Shown: piece by piece, positions 45,443 to 53,967 of the stretch
Layout of the letters: each line of letters starts with the position of its first letter
How positions within the stretch are numbered: the first letter of the stretch is position 1
DNA from: an uncultured Psychrobacter sp.
GTDB lineage: Bacteria > Pseudomonadota > Gammaproteobacteria > Pseudomonadales > Moraxellaceae
Assembly (NCBI RefSeq): GCF_947500265.1
Contig: NZ_CANMRN010000002.1
Coordinates: forward strand, 124,001 to 188,000
Reading direction: 5' to 3'
DNA length: 64,000 nucleotides
Program-made: the position numbers and the translations under genes
Notes under the pieces: model-generated
The model's database searches: none
What the model was told of the DNA's origin: nothing
Seen by the model: only the letters and a program-made list of their open reading frames with translations

Positions 45443-48253
45443 TTATTTGACATCTTTGTCATCAAGTACATTTGCATCTGCTTGATCTTCAGCACGACCT
45501 TCATTACTGATTTCATCATCGTCTTCGGCGATAAATTCAGGTACAGGATTTGGATTTACGTTACCTGGCGCTGGTGCATCTGGAGACTGGTCATAGTAAG
45601 ACTGCTGTTGCCATGCAGGTGGATGGTCCACATCGATACCTAAGCTTGAAATCGCGTCTTTAACCAAACGCATCTCAACTTCGCCTTCATCGGCTAGACG
45701 TTTAAGCGTTGCCACAACGATATGCGCAGCATCAACGTTGAAGAAACTACGTAGGTTTTCGCGCGTATCAGAACGGCCATAACCATCGGTACCCAGAGTC
45801 GTGTAAGGACGATTGTCTGGCAACCAAGCACGAATTTGCTCTGAGTAGTTACGCATATAATCTGTCGCTGCCACTACGATACCTTCGTGCGGTGCTAATT
45901 GCTCAGTAACCCAAGGCACTTTCTCTTCGTCCATTGGATGTAGACGATTGTAGTCATCACAAACCATACCATCGCGAGTCAGCTCGTTAAAGCTGGTTAC
46001 GCTCCAGACGTTGGACGTAATATTGAACTCGTCTTTTAGTATCTGTGATGCCTTCTGTACTTCGCGTAAGATAACACCAGAACCTAATAGCTGTACTTGT
46101 GTTGAGCCATTATCTTCAAGCAAGTACATACCACGTTTGATACCTTCTTCGGCACTTTCTGGCATAGCAGGTTGCTCGTAGTTTTCATTCATCAACGTCA
46201 AGTAATAATAGACACGCTCGCCTTCACCATACATACGGCGTAGACCGTCATGCATAACCACAGCTAGCTCATAACCAAAGCAAGGATCATAGCTGACACA
46301 GTTTGGCACAACATTGAATAGAATCTGTGAATGACCATCTTGATGCTGTAAGCCTTCGCCATTAAGTGTTGTACGACCAGCGGTTGCGCCTAACAAGAAG
46401 CCTTGTGCTTGACAATCACCTGCCGCCCAAGCCAGATCGCCCACACGTTGGAAACCGAACATTGAGTAGTAGATATACATCGGAATCATCGGTAGCGCGT
46501 TGACAGAATAACTGGTTGCCAATGCAATCCAAGTACTCATTGCGCCCGCTTCGTTGATACCTTCTTCTAACATGTGACCATCGATAGCTTCTTTATAGCC
46601 CATCAACGCTTCACTGTCTTCTGGCGTATATTTTTGGCCAACAGCCGAGTAGATACCTAACTGACGGAACATACCTTCTAGACCAAACGTACGCGCTTCG
46701 TCAGGTACGATTGGTACGACGCGATCTTGGATATCTTTGTTTTTGAGCATTGCAGATAGTAAGCGTACAAATACCATAGTCGTAGATTGCTCTTTACCGT
46801 TACTGCCTTTTAATACCCGATCGAACATTGATAGTTCAGGGATATTCAGTGGGATATGACCACTACGGCGGTTTGGTAGATGACCACCTAACGACTCACG
46901 ACGACCTTTTAGATACTTCATCTCTGCCGAACCTTCTTCAGGACGGTAGAATGGTAGGGTCTCTAACTGCTCATCAGTAAATGGCAAATCAAAACGATCA
47001 CGGAAATACATGAGCGCCTCTTGATCAAGCTTCTTCACCTGATGCGATTTGTTGACTGCTTGCGTTTGAGCAGATAAGCCATAACCTTTAACGGTTTTAA
47101 CCAAAATAACTGTTGGTTGACCTTTGGTTTTCATAGCTTCGCTAAAGGCAGCATAAACTTTAACTGGATCATGGCCACCGCGGTTCAGACGTGAAATTTC
47201 TTCGTCAGTCAACGCATCTGCCATTTCTTCTAGCTCTGGATATTTACCAAAGAACTCTTTGCGAGTAAATTCAGGCGTACGCGCTTCATATAGCTGATAC
47301 TCGCCATCTACCACTTCTTCCATACGTTGCTTAAGGACACCCGTATGATCTTTACCAAGTAATGAATCCCAGTTACCACCCCAAATGACTTTGATGACTC
47401 GCCAGCCTGCGCCGCGGAATACTGACTCTAGCTCTTGAATGATTTTACCGTTACCACGGACTGGACCATCAAGACGCTGCAAGTTACAGTTGACTACCCA
47501 TATTAGGTTGTCTAGCTTCTCACGACCAGCGAGAGAAATAGCACCCAAGCTTTCTGGCTCATCAGTCTCACCATCACCCAAGAATGTCCAAATCTTACGA
47601 CCTTCTTTTTCTAGCAAGCCACGGTTTTCCATATAGCGATGTACATGGGCGTGATAGATAGACATGATTGGGCCAAGTCCCATCGATACCGTTGGGAACT
47701 GCCAGTAATCAGGCATTAGATATGGATGCGGATAGCTTGATAGACCTTTGCCGCCTACTTCACGGCGGAAATTATCAAGCTGATCTTCGGTCAAACGACC
47801 TTCTAAATAAGAACGGGCATAGATACCTGGCGCTGAGTGACCTTGGTAATAGATCATGTCACCACCGAAGTGATCGCTAGCTGCGCGGAAGAAATGGTTA
47901 AAACCCGTTTCATAAAGCGTTGCACTAGAAGCGAATGTCGCTAAGTGACCGCCCAAGTCGTCATCATTTTTATTGGCACGCATGACCATGGCAAGGGCAT
48001 TGTAACGAATTAGCGCACGTATCTTACGCTCCATGCCTAGATCGCCTGGGTACATTGGCTCGTCTTCAACAGCGATACTATTGACATAAGCGGTGTCTAG
48101 TCTGTTGAACGGAAGACCTTCTTGAACCGCCATATTGTATAAGGCTTTTAGAAGAAACTGAGCACGGTCTTTGTCTGCGTGTTTAACCACAGACTCAAAG
48201 GCTGCCAGCCATTCCTGAGTTTCGGTGCTATCAGCATCCTTATAATAATTCAT
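45443..48253 (-). CDS. aceE: Pyruvate dehydrogenase E1, homodimeric type
   Basis: Thiamine-diphosphate enzyme that decarboxylates pyruvate and acetylates the lipoyl arm of AceF. It has 936 residues from ATG 48253, which is preceded by AAAAGGATTAACAAG and aligns with the family N-terminus (ETQEWLAAFESVV). An in-frame ATG at 48280 is an alternative. The ThDP motif is GDGETDEPES ... NCNLQRLDG. The last 50 residues are an acidic, Pro/Asn-rich tail (AEDDDEISNEG) beyond the usual end near GIDVDHPPAW. Confidence 0.96.
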   Translation of the reverse strand: MNYYKDADSTETQEWLAAFESVVKHADKDRAQFLLKALYNMAVQEGLPFNRLDTAYVNSIAVEDEPMYPGDLGMERKIRALIRYNALAMVMRANKNDDDLGGHLATFASSATLYETGFNHFFRAASDHFGGDMIYYQGHSAPGIYARSYLEGRLTEDQLDNFRREVGGKGLSSYPHPYLMPDYWQFPTVSMGLGPIMSIYHAHVHRYMENRGLLEKEGRKIWTFLGDGETDEPESLGAISLAGREKLDNLIWVVNCNLQRLDGPVRGNGKIIQELESVFRGAGWRVIKVIWGGNWDSLLGKDHTGVLKQRMEEVVDGEYQLYEARTPEFTRKEFFGKYPELEEMADALTDEEISRLNRGGHDPVKVYAAFSEAMKTKGQPTVILVKTVKGYGLSAQTQAVNKSHQVKKLDQEALMYFRDRFDLPFTDEQLETLPFYRPEEGSAEMKYLKGRRESLGGHLPNRRSGHIPLNIPELSMFDRVLKGSNGKEQSTTMVFVRLLSAMLKNKDIQDRVVPIVPDEARTFGLEGMFRQLGIYSAVGQKYTPEDSEALMGYKEAIDGHMLEEGINEAGAMSTWIALATSYSVNALPMIPMYIYYSMFGFQRVGDLAWAAGDCQAQGFLLGATAGRTTLNGEGLQHQDGHSQILFNVVPNCVSYDPCFGYELAVVMHDGLRRMYGEGERVYYYLTLMNENYEQPAMPESAEEGIKRGMYLLEDNGSTQVQLLGSGVILREVQKASQILKDEFNITSNVWSVTSFNELTRDGMVCDDYNRLHPMDEEKVPWVTEQLAPHEGIVVAATDYMRNYSEQIRAWLPDNRPYTTLGTDGYGRSDTRENLRSFFNVDAAHIVVATLKRLADEGEVEMRLVKDAISSLGIDVDHPPAWQQQSYYDQSPDAPAPGNVNPNPVPEFIAEDDDEISNEGRAEDQADANVLDDKDVK

Positions 48254-48808
48254 TCTTGTTAATCCTTTTATATCAGTCATACCTACCTAATGGCAGGGCT
48301 TTATTGAAAAATGCATGATGAGAGATTGGTTTACTTATGACATCCTTGCTACGTCCAAGCATTCCATTGTTTTATGCGATGACATACTGCTTGATTATAA
48401 AAATAGTATTACTCATATCGACAAATGCATCAAACCTATACACCTGTCAAACCGTCATAATGCTATGACTATCTGTTCAAACGTTAATTACTATGACATT
48501 CCATTATAAGCGTTTACGCGCTGATTGTTTATGGCTGTATAGAAATGAAGAAATCGCAAGTATTTTTTAAATAAATAATGATTAGTTTTTTTTAAAATGA
48601 CAATAGTAATAACTTGACTCTTCGCGTGAGAGATGGTTGTTTTTGACTAAATGATTATCTTGTGCTCTCTGTCATATTAAATCGACCATTGGTAACTTTA
48701 CACTGGATTTAATGTAAATTGCTTATTAGTATCTCAAACTGATATATTTGTATAAATATGGTTAGCTACCATATTGCCTGGGCAACCTTGATTCTTAGGA
48801 AGAATGAC
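48254..48808. other. 555-base region between aceE and the surface-protein cluster
   Basis: No convincing gene. A 64-codon frame at 48315-48509 has no ribosome-binding site and unremarkable codon use. The left part should hold the aceE promoter, the right part the promoter of the 48809 gene (TTGACT at 48614-48619 without a good -10). Very AT-rich. Confidence 0.35.
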
Positions 48809-50422
48809 ATGTATAAAGCTACAAAACCCTTAAATATAATGAATGCCTCCTCATTCAGTAAGTATCAACCTCAAATAATGAGTTTGATAGGCTTTATGAT
48901 ATTGTCATTGATAAGCATCTCATCTCATGCGCTTGCAACAAATCCTGGCGCTGTATGTTCTGCTAACTTCTCTCAAAGTAGCTTAACCAATGCTGACTAT
49001 ACGAACCTAGTATCTGCTGTTAATACTAATAACTATGTAAGCATCGCAGGCAATGCTTCGGGCAGTATTCCATTACAAATAAAGATGAATACAGTGGAAT
49101 CTAGTTCTTCTACCATCAAATCAAACTTTGGTGTAATCACATCATCTGGTACTAACGCTATTAATATAAGAAGAACCTTCCCTACTACAACAGATTTTAC
49201 GGATATCACGCTTGAGTTCCGTAATAGCATAACGGCCCAACCTTTATACTTGACCAATGTAGCGCTTAGCGCCTTTGACGTTGACTATGCCAATAGCTCA
49301 GGCAATACATTCGATGACTATGTCCAAATTACAGGAGTTACTGAAAGTGGTAGCTCAATAGAGGGATCTTTCCAAACAATAAGCGGTTCAAATCTTACTT
49401 ATTTCAGAGGTTTATACACGACTAGCGCGGCTAACTGTCCCGCAAAAGATCTTGGCACACAGTGTCAAGGTTCCGTACAGTTTTCCCAACCAGTCTCATC
49501 AGTAAAGGTTCGCTATACTAATACAGGCCGCCTCTCAACCACCTCTAATCAAGAGATTGATTTTCGAGTAGACAATTACTGCTATGTTCCTCAGTATATT
49601 TTTTCTGGTACAGTATTTGATGACAATGGTGGTATTACAGTAGCTCAAGCAAGTGCAACTAATGCTGATATTACTAGCGGTGTTTATGCAAATAACTCAA
49701 ACTATTTCAACGGCATATATAATCCTTCTGCACCTGAAACAGGTATTAGCGGTAGCACTGTCAAACTTGCGAGCTGTACGAATACTTCCACAGTATATTC
49801 CACACAATCAGTAACAGGGAGTGGAACAACTATAGGACAATATCAAATCAGTGTGCCGCTTAGTACTTTAAATGGTAATACTAATAACCTTTGCTTGGTA
49901 GAAGAGCGCACTGGCGCTACATATCCGCTGCGTACTAATAACGATAGTAAAACTATCTCATTTGCGACCAGTACATATAGCTACCCAAACAATAATTTCG
50001 GTAGAGTAATTGCTGAAAATGTCGGATTAGTACTAAAAAAATACCAATATTTGAACGACTGTCCTTCTACTCTAACCTATACCTCTATCAGTGAAACTAG
50101 TACGCCCAATACAGGTTTTAGTACAGCAAGTATAAGTAATATTGAACCTGGTCGATGTATTGCTTATAAAATTTCTGCTACCAATCGTGCCAATGTGAAC
50201 ATTGACAGTTTTATTATGCGAGATACCTTACAACAAAAAGGCATCAATGGCGCTACTGTAACATCTGTACTTGCTAATCCAGCACTTTCTACAGTTGATT
50301 ATAATTCTAGCGATAATCCAGCGATTGGAGCCAATGGTGAAGTAAAAACTAAAACCTTCGTTTTAAGTCCAAGAACCAAACGTGACTTTTACTTCAATAC
50401 TAAATATGGCACTACTCAATAG
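48809..50422 (+). CDS. Secreted SdrB-like / Cys-module surface protein
   Basis: Exported protein of 537 residues. The signal peptide ends near ISSHALA, about 45 residues in, counting a long n-region. The middle holds an SdrD_B/Cna_B-like domain that begins FSGTVFDDNGG and continues GISGSTVKLASC. The C-terminal domain has the pattern LKKYQYLNDC ... GRCIAYKISATN ... RDTL and is shared with the two large DUF11 proteins downstream. It contains about ten cysteines, which suggests disulfides in the periplasm or outside. ATG 48809 follows AGGA at the right distance. Function is unknown; surface or matrix protein by inference. Confidence 0.75.
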   Translation: MYKATKPLNIMNASSFSKYQPQIMSLIGFMILSLISISSHALATNPGAVCSANFSQSSLTNADYTNLVSAVNTNNYVSIAGNASGSIPLQIKMNTVESSSSTIKSNFGVITSSGTNAINIRRTFPTTTDFTDITLEFRNSITAQPLYLTNVALSAFDVDYANSSGNTFDDYVQITGVTESGSSIEGSFQTISGSNLTYFRGLYTTSAANCPAKDLGTQCQGSVQFSQPVSSVKVRYTNTGRLSTTSNQEIDFRVDNYCYVPQYIFSGTVFDDNGGITVAQASATNADITSGVYANNSNYFNGIYNPSAPETGISGSTVKLASCTNTSTVYSTQSVTGSGTTIGQYQISVPLSTLNGNTNNLCLVEERTGATYPLRTNNDSKTISFATSTYSYPNNNFGRVIAENVGLVLKKYQYLNDCPSTLTYTSISETSTPNTGFSTASISNIEPGRCIAYKISATNRANVNIDSFIMRDTLQQKGINGATVTSVLANPALSTVDYNSSDNPAIGANGEVKTKTFVLSPRTKRDFYFNTKYGTTQ

Positions 50423-50658
50423 AGTTAGCTTAAGAAGCTTATCTAAAATAATGATTAGATGAGCTTCTTATAGTCTTAACCTGTTTTTCTCCCTTCTTTA
50501 AAATTTGTCACACCACCCCTACTTCCAACTGGGAACTATTGCCACTTAGTTAACTCAAATCACCTTTTATCGTCTTAATAGTGACTTTTTGTAAATGATT
50601 TGTGATTATGATTTTACTGAAAAACACTTCATTTTCAGCACTTCTATAAGAGAAGAAT
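50423..50658 (+). other. Gap after the 48809 gene with a hairpin
   Basis: TAAGAAGCT (50431-50439) / AGCTTCTTA (50462-50470), with inner ATCTA/TAGAT pairs, forms a terminator-like hairpin with only a few scattered T after it. The rest up to 50658 is AT-rich without a gene. Confidence 0.5.
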
Positions 50659-50736
50659 ATGAAGTATTTCAGGCTCTATACATTGACTATGTTAATAGTT
50701 TTTGCGGTATCGACCATAAATACTTTTAAAGCATAA
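50659..50736 (+). pseudogene. Orphan signal-peptide-like leader, possible remnant of a small DUF11 gene
   Basis: ATG 50659 with an AAGAGAAGA Shine-Dalgarno opens a 25-codon frame, MKYFRLYTLTMLIVFAVST and onward, ending TFKA then TAA. It has the form of a signal peptide and nothing else. The same frame continues past the stop as AERLKIKISDHKTFIE, faintly like the start of the mature 154-residue protein encoded at 53423 (DALKMELTSNQVV). It is probably a decayed copy of that gene, or a tiny leader peptide. Confidence 0.4.
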
Positions 50737-50856
50737 GCCATAAACTCAGTGACCGCTGAAAGACTAAAAATAAAGATCAGTGATCATAAAACGTTTATTG
50801 AAACCCTGATTCACTATATTAGCTTGGTAAAAATCTACTTTATATTTGGAATTTCT

Positions 50857-52914
50857 ATGAAATCAAGATGCTTTCACTATAGTCTCCTAACTATTAGTAT
50901 CGCTGCTTTTATGAGCTTGAATACAGCAAATGCTGCTACTGCTACTGCTGTCAGCGCTCCGGCGGCAGCGATTAATAACAAAGCGTCCGCAAGTTATAGT
51001 ATCGGTACGGTAGCTCAGCCTGCCGTCGAATCTAATACTGTCACAGTAAATGTTACCGAGACAGCAAACTTTTCTTTAATAGCCACGCTCGCTGGTGGCA
51101 ATGCTGATGCAAATATAAACCAAATAGCAACGCCCGGCAGTACTACCACTTTTACTCATACTCTAAGTAATACTGGTAACGTTAGAGATACTTATACGAT
51201 TAAAACAACAGGGGATAATGATCCTAATATCATAACAACCAATCAAGACTACCCTCTTGGTGTAGCAAGCATCAATTTTGTCATCAAACAAACAGGTGGT
51301 AATGTTTTAACAGATGCTCAAAAAACAGCCTTGTCTGAGTTTGGTCAAGCTACCACGACAGGTACGATCGCGAATGGTGGCAGTATCAAACTAATACCAG
51401 GGACAATCGCTGAACTTTCTTATGCAGCATTGACTTCTAGTACTCAACTAGGTAACCACAAGGGTGTAGGTACATTAACTGCAACCAGTGCTTTTTTTAC
51501 TACCGCAAACTCTACCAAGCCTACTTTAGTCAATGAAAACCAAAGCATCGTCAAGTTACCTGTATTTAAGATAGAAAAGACAGCAACATGTCAAAGCTCT
51601 ACAAATTGTAGCAGTCTCGATCTGAATGCTGCTAATACTGATATCACTTACAGTATTAAAGTAACTAACGCCACTACTGACTATAGTGTCGCTGCTGACA
51701 ATTTTATCATTAGAGATGTGCTTCCTGCTGGTATGACATTGTCTGGTAACGTGACTGTGTCCACCACTGGTGCTACCATCACTTCAACGGGTAAAGATAG
51801 TAGCAATAGACAGATCATCGATATCACTGTTCCAAGCTTGGCTGTTGGTTCTAACACTATAATTAGCTTCAAGGTGTCTGTTAATAAAACAACTCTATCT
51901 GCAGCAGGTTCAGCAACCAACCATGCTACTGTCTATGACAGATTCAGCAACACTGTACCAGTACCTGGGACTGATACTAATGGTTATGATATCGTCGATA
52001 GTACAGATACTATAGCTACTAATAACGTCACAAAAGTTCCTGACGAAGGCACAGGTACAGCTGGTGCCGATACTACCACTACTATCACTTTCACTGATCG
52101 CAAGCTCACCATTACGGCTGGTACGACTAAAGAAATTTCTATATTAGGTGGCGAGGTAAAATATACCCATACCCTTACCAATACTGGTAATGCATCAGAA
52201 GGTGGCGTTAACCGTCCCATCGGTATTACTATCATAGATCCAGATACCACAAAACCTCTTGAAGTCAAAAACCCTAAGTACAAACTTACAAATGGCAACG
52301 AAATTGCATTAGAGGTTATCGATGCTGCTACGGGTAAATATAAACTACCTATAGGCGTTACTTTGGCTCCAAACGCCACTGTCGAGATTAGCTATACGGT
52401 AGTCTCTGACGGTACAAATGCAGACCTTGGTAAATCAGAAACCAACAGTCTACAAGTTGTCTTACCCCAAGGTGCTACTGCTGACTCAACCTTTCCGACT
52501 GTTTCCGCTGTTTCAAATACGACAACTATTAAAGGTCTAACATTACTAAAGCAGTTGGCATTACAAGTTGGTTGTACTGGAGCGATTACCGCATATGAAG
52601 GAACGCTAGGTTCTAACTCAACAGCAACTTTCAAAAGCAACCCAGGTGATTGTGTTTATTATAAAATTACAGCAACCAATACCTTTACCACATTAAGTTT
52701 GAACAATGTGGTTGTGTCTGACTCAACCAGTCAATGGAAGGACGCGAATGGTAGAGTACAAGCAGTTTACCAAAATAATGCTGTTGGATCTGACGGTTCT
52801 AGTAATACTGGTTTGACAGGAACTGGTGATGCTCAAAAAGTTTCTACTACTTTTGCAACTCTTGCTAGCGGAGCATCAGGTACTTTAATTTTTTCCACCA
52901 AAGTAAGTTCATAA
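50857..52914 (+). CDS. Large secreted DUF11-repeat surface protein (paralog A)
   Basis: Exported 685-residue protein. ATG 50857 gives the signal peptide MKSRCFHYSLLTISIAAF to NANA; the frame upstream is only an extension. The N-terminal module INNKASASYSIG ... ESNTVTVNVTETANFSL recurs in the 53968 protein and, degenerate, in the 56254 protein. Several DUF11-like Ig-fold repeats follow (for example ADNFIIRDVLPAGMTLSG and VKYTHTLTNTGNASEGG). The C-terminus is the Cys module LLKQLALQVGC ... GDCVYYKITATN. It is Thr/Asn/Ala-rich with few aromatic residues, as in extended surface stalks. A strong terminator follows. Confidence 0.8.
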   Translation: MKSRCFHYSLLTISIAAFMSLNTANAATATAVSAPAAAINNKASASYSIGTVAQPAVESNTVTVNVTETANFSLIATLAGGNADANINQIATPGSTTTFTHTLSNTGNVRDTYTIKTTGDNDPNIITTNQDYPLGVASINFVIKQTGGNVLTDAQKTALSEFGQATTTGTIANGGSIKLIPGTIAELSYAALTSSTQLGNHKGVGTLTATSAFFTTANSTKPTLVNENQSIVKLPVFKIEKTATCQSSTNCSSLDLNAANTDITYSIKVTNATTDYSVAADNFIIRDVLPAGMTLSGNVTVSTTGATITSTGKDSSNRQIIDITVPSLAVGSNTIISFKVSVNKTTLSAAGSATNHATVYDRFSNTVPVPGTDTNGYDIVDSTDTIATNNVTKVPDEGTGTAGADTTTTITFTDRKLTITAGTTKEISILGGEVKYTHTLTNTGNASEGGVNRPIGITIIDPDTTKPLEVKNPKYKLTNGNEIALEVIDAATGKYKLPIGVTLAPNATVEISYTVVSDGTNADLGKSETNSLQVVLPQGATADSTFPTVSAVSNTTTIKGLTLLKQLALQVGCTGAITAYEGTLGSNSTATFKSNPGDCVYYKITATNTFTTLSLNNVVVSDSTSQWKDANGRVQAVYQNNAVGSDGSSNTGLTGTGDAQKVSTTFATLASGASGTLIFSTKVSS

Positions 52915-52962
52915 TTAGTACTTAGTTTGACCTAAGTAGCTACAACGGTTTAATTACATACT

Positions 52963-53006
52963 AAACAGGCTCGGTTTTAAATACATCTAAAACTGAGCCT
53001 GTTTTA
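52963..53006 (+). terminator. Terminator of the 50857 gene
   Basis: Long stem AAACAGGCTCGGTTTTA (52963-52979) / TAAAACTGAGCCTGTTT (52988-53004) with one G-T pair and a short loop; T residues follow. It separates the first two cluster genes from the last four. Confidence 0.85.
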
Positions 53007-53349
53007 TTTAGCTATTTTACTTTTTACGCATCTCTTATCCTCAAAAAACTTCGTACTTCTTTCCACCTCTCTTATTCGCGCCTCTCTCTTATAAATCCAG
53101 CTTTCTGTGATTGGTACAAATCAGTTTGTTGGATAGTAAGCCGATGTATGTAAATTGTCTGATGAAGAGGCCTCTAAATAATTTAAAAACAGTATTTAGA
53201 ATACTACCTTTGCGAATGTAAGCCATTAAGCGCTTTTAAACTACCATTTATCACATATCTGATGACTAATAGTAGTTCGTTTGTAATAATGTAAATATAG
53301 AATATTTATTTTGTCATCATGTAACCATACAATCTATCTTAAGTTATTT
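53007..53349. other. Upstream region of the second surface-protein unit
   Basis: No gene in about 340 AT-rich bases. A 7+7 inverted repeat TAAATAT-AGA-ATATTTA at 53292-53308, about 50 bases before the sigma-54 -24 element, could bind an activator. Being AT-only, it may also be chance. Confidence 0.3.
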
Positions 53350-53364
53350 TGGCACATTTATTGC
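53350..53364 (+). promoter_or_regulatory. Sigma-54 (RpoN) promoter of the surface-protein unit
   Basis: TGGCAC (53350-53355), five bases, then TTGC (53361-53364). The invariant GG and GC are ten bases apart, as required for the -24/-12 elements. Predicted start near 53376, giving a leader of about 47 bases before ATG 53423. It matches the consensus at all ten core positions. Confidence 0.65.
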
Positions 53365-53422
53365 TTAGCTAACGATGGATAAAAATCTTACTAACAGTTT
53401 TGATTTTAGCAAGGAATAGAAT

Positions 53423-53887
53423 ATGAAAATTTTTAACGCTTTACGTATCAGTTTATTAGCTACCTTAGCCTCTAGTTGTCTACTAAGTGTAGCATATGCT
53501 GATGATGCTCTAAAAATGGAGTTAACGTCTAATCAAGTCGTAAAAAACTCGGAAGGTAAAACGATCTATACACCAGTACGTACCGCACCAGCAGGTACAG
53601 TAATTCAATATAAGGCAACTTATACCAATACCATCAACAAAGATATTAATGACCTGATGGTAACTCTGCCTATTCCTACTAACATGACATTTACTGGTGA
53701 ATCAGTCCCTGCAAGCGCACAAGCCAGCACGGATGGTAAAAACTACGCTGACATGCCGCTGATGCGTAAAATAGACGGCAAAATGGTCAAGGTTCCATAT
53801 TCTGAATACCGTATGTTACGCTGGAATATTAAGCTATTACCAGCTAAGAAATCTGCAGCCGTTGCTCTTAATACCACCGTCAATTAG
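53423..53887 (+). CDS. Small secreted one-domain DUF11-like protein
   Basis: A 154-residue exported protein with a signal peptide ending VAYA. The mature part is a single Ig-like/DUF11-like domain: the stretch GTVIQYKATYTNTINKDIND, then VTLPIPTNMTFTGES, then MLRWNIKLLP with a closing AAVALNTTVN. It has no cysteine in the mature part. ATG 53423 follows AAGGAATAGA. It is the first gene after the sigma-54 promoter, 80 bases before the paralog B gene. Unlike the giants it could be a subunit, cap or chaperone of the surface structure; the role is unknown. Confidence 0.78.
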   Translation: MKIFNALRISLLATLASSCLLSVAYADDALKMELTSNQVVKNSEGKTIYTPVRTAPAGTVIQYKATYTNTINKDINDLMVTLPIPTNMTFTGESVPASAQASTDGKNYADMPLMRKIDGKMVKVPYSEYRMLRWNIKLLPAKKSAAVALNTTVN

Positions 53888-53967
53888 TTCAGTAGCTATC
53901 AAGCCCTCAACTTTTTTAAAACTCTATTTTTTAATCTAAGTCCTTACTATTTTTTTTGGAGCATTAC

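Noticed and set aside
48315..48509. 64-codon frame divergent from aceE
   Set aside because: No ribosome-binding site, no recognisable domain, and it lies where the aceE promoter is expected.
48708..48725. Second sigma-54-like site (TGGATTTAATG...TTGC) upstream of the 48809 gene
   Set aside because: The GG and GC elements are 14 bases apart instead of ten.
50749..50856. Upstream extension of the 50857 surface protein
   Set aside because: It would bury the signal peptide behind 36 residues. ATG 50857 gives a standard exported protein.
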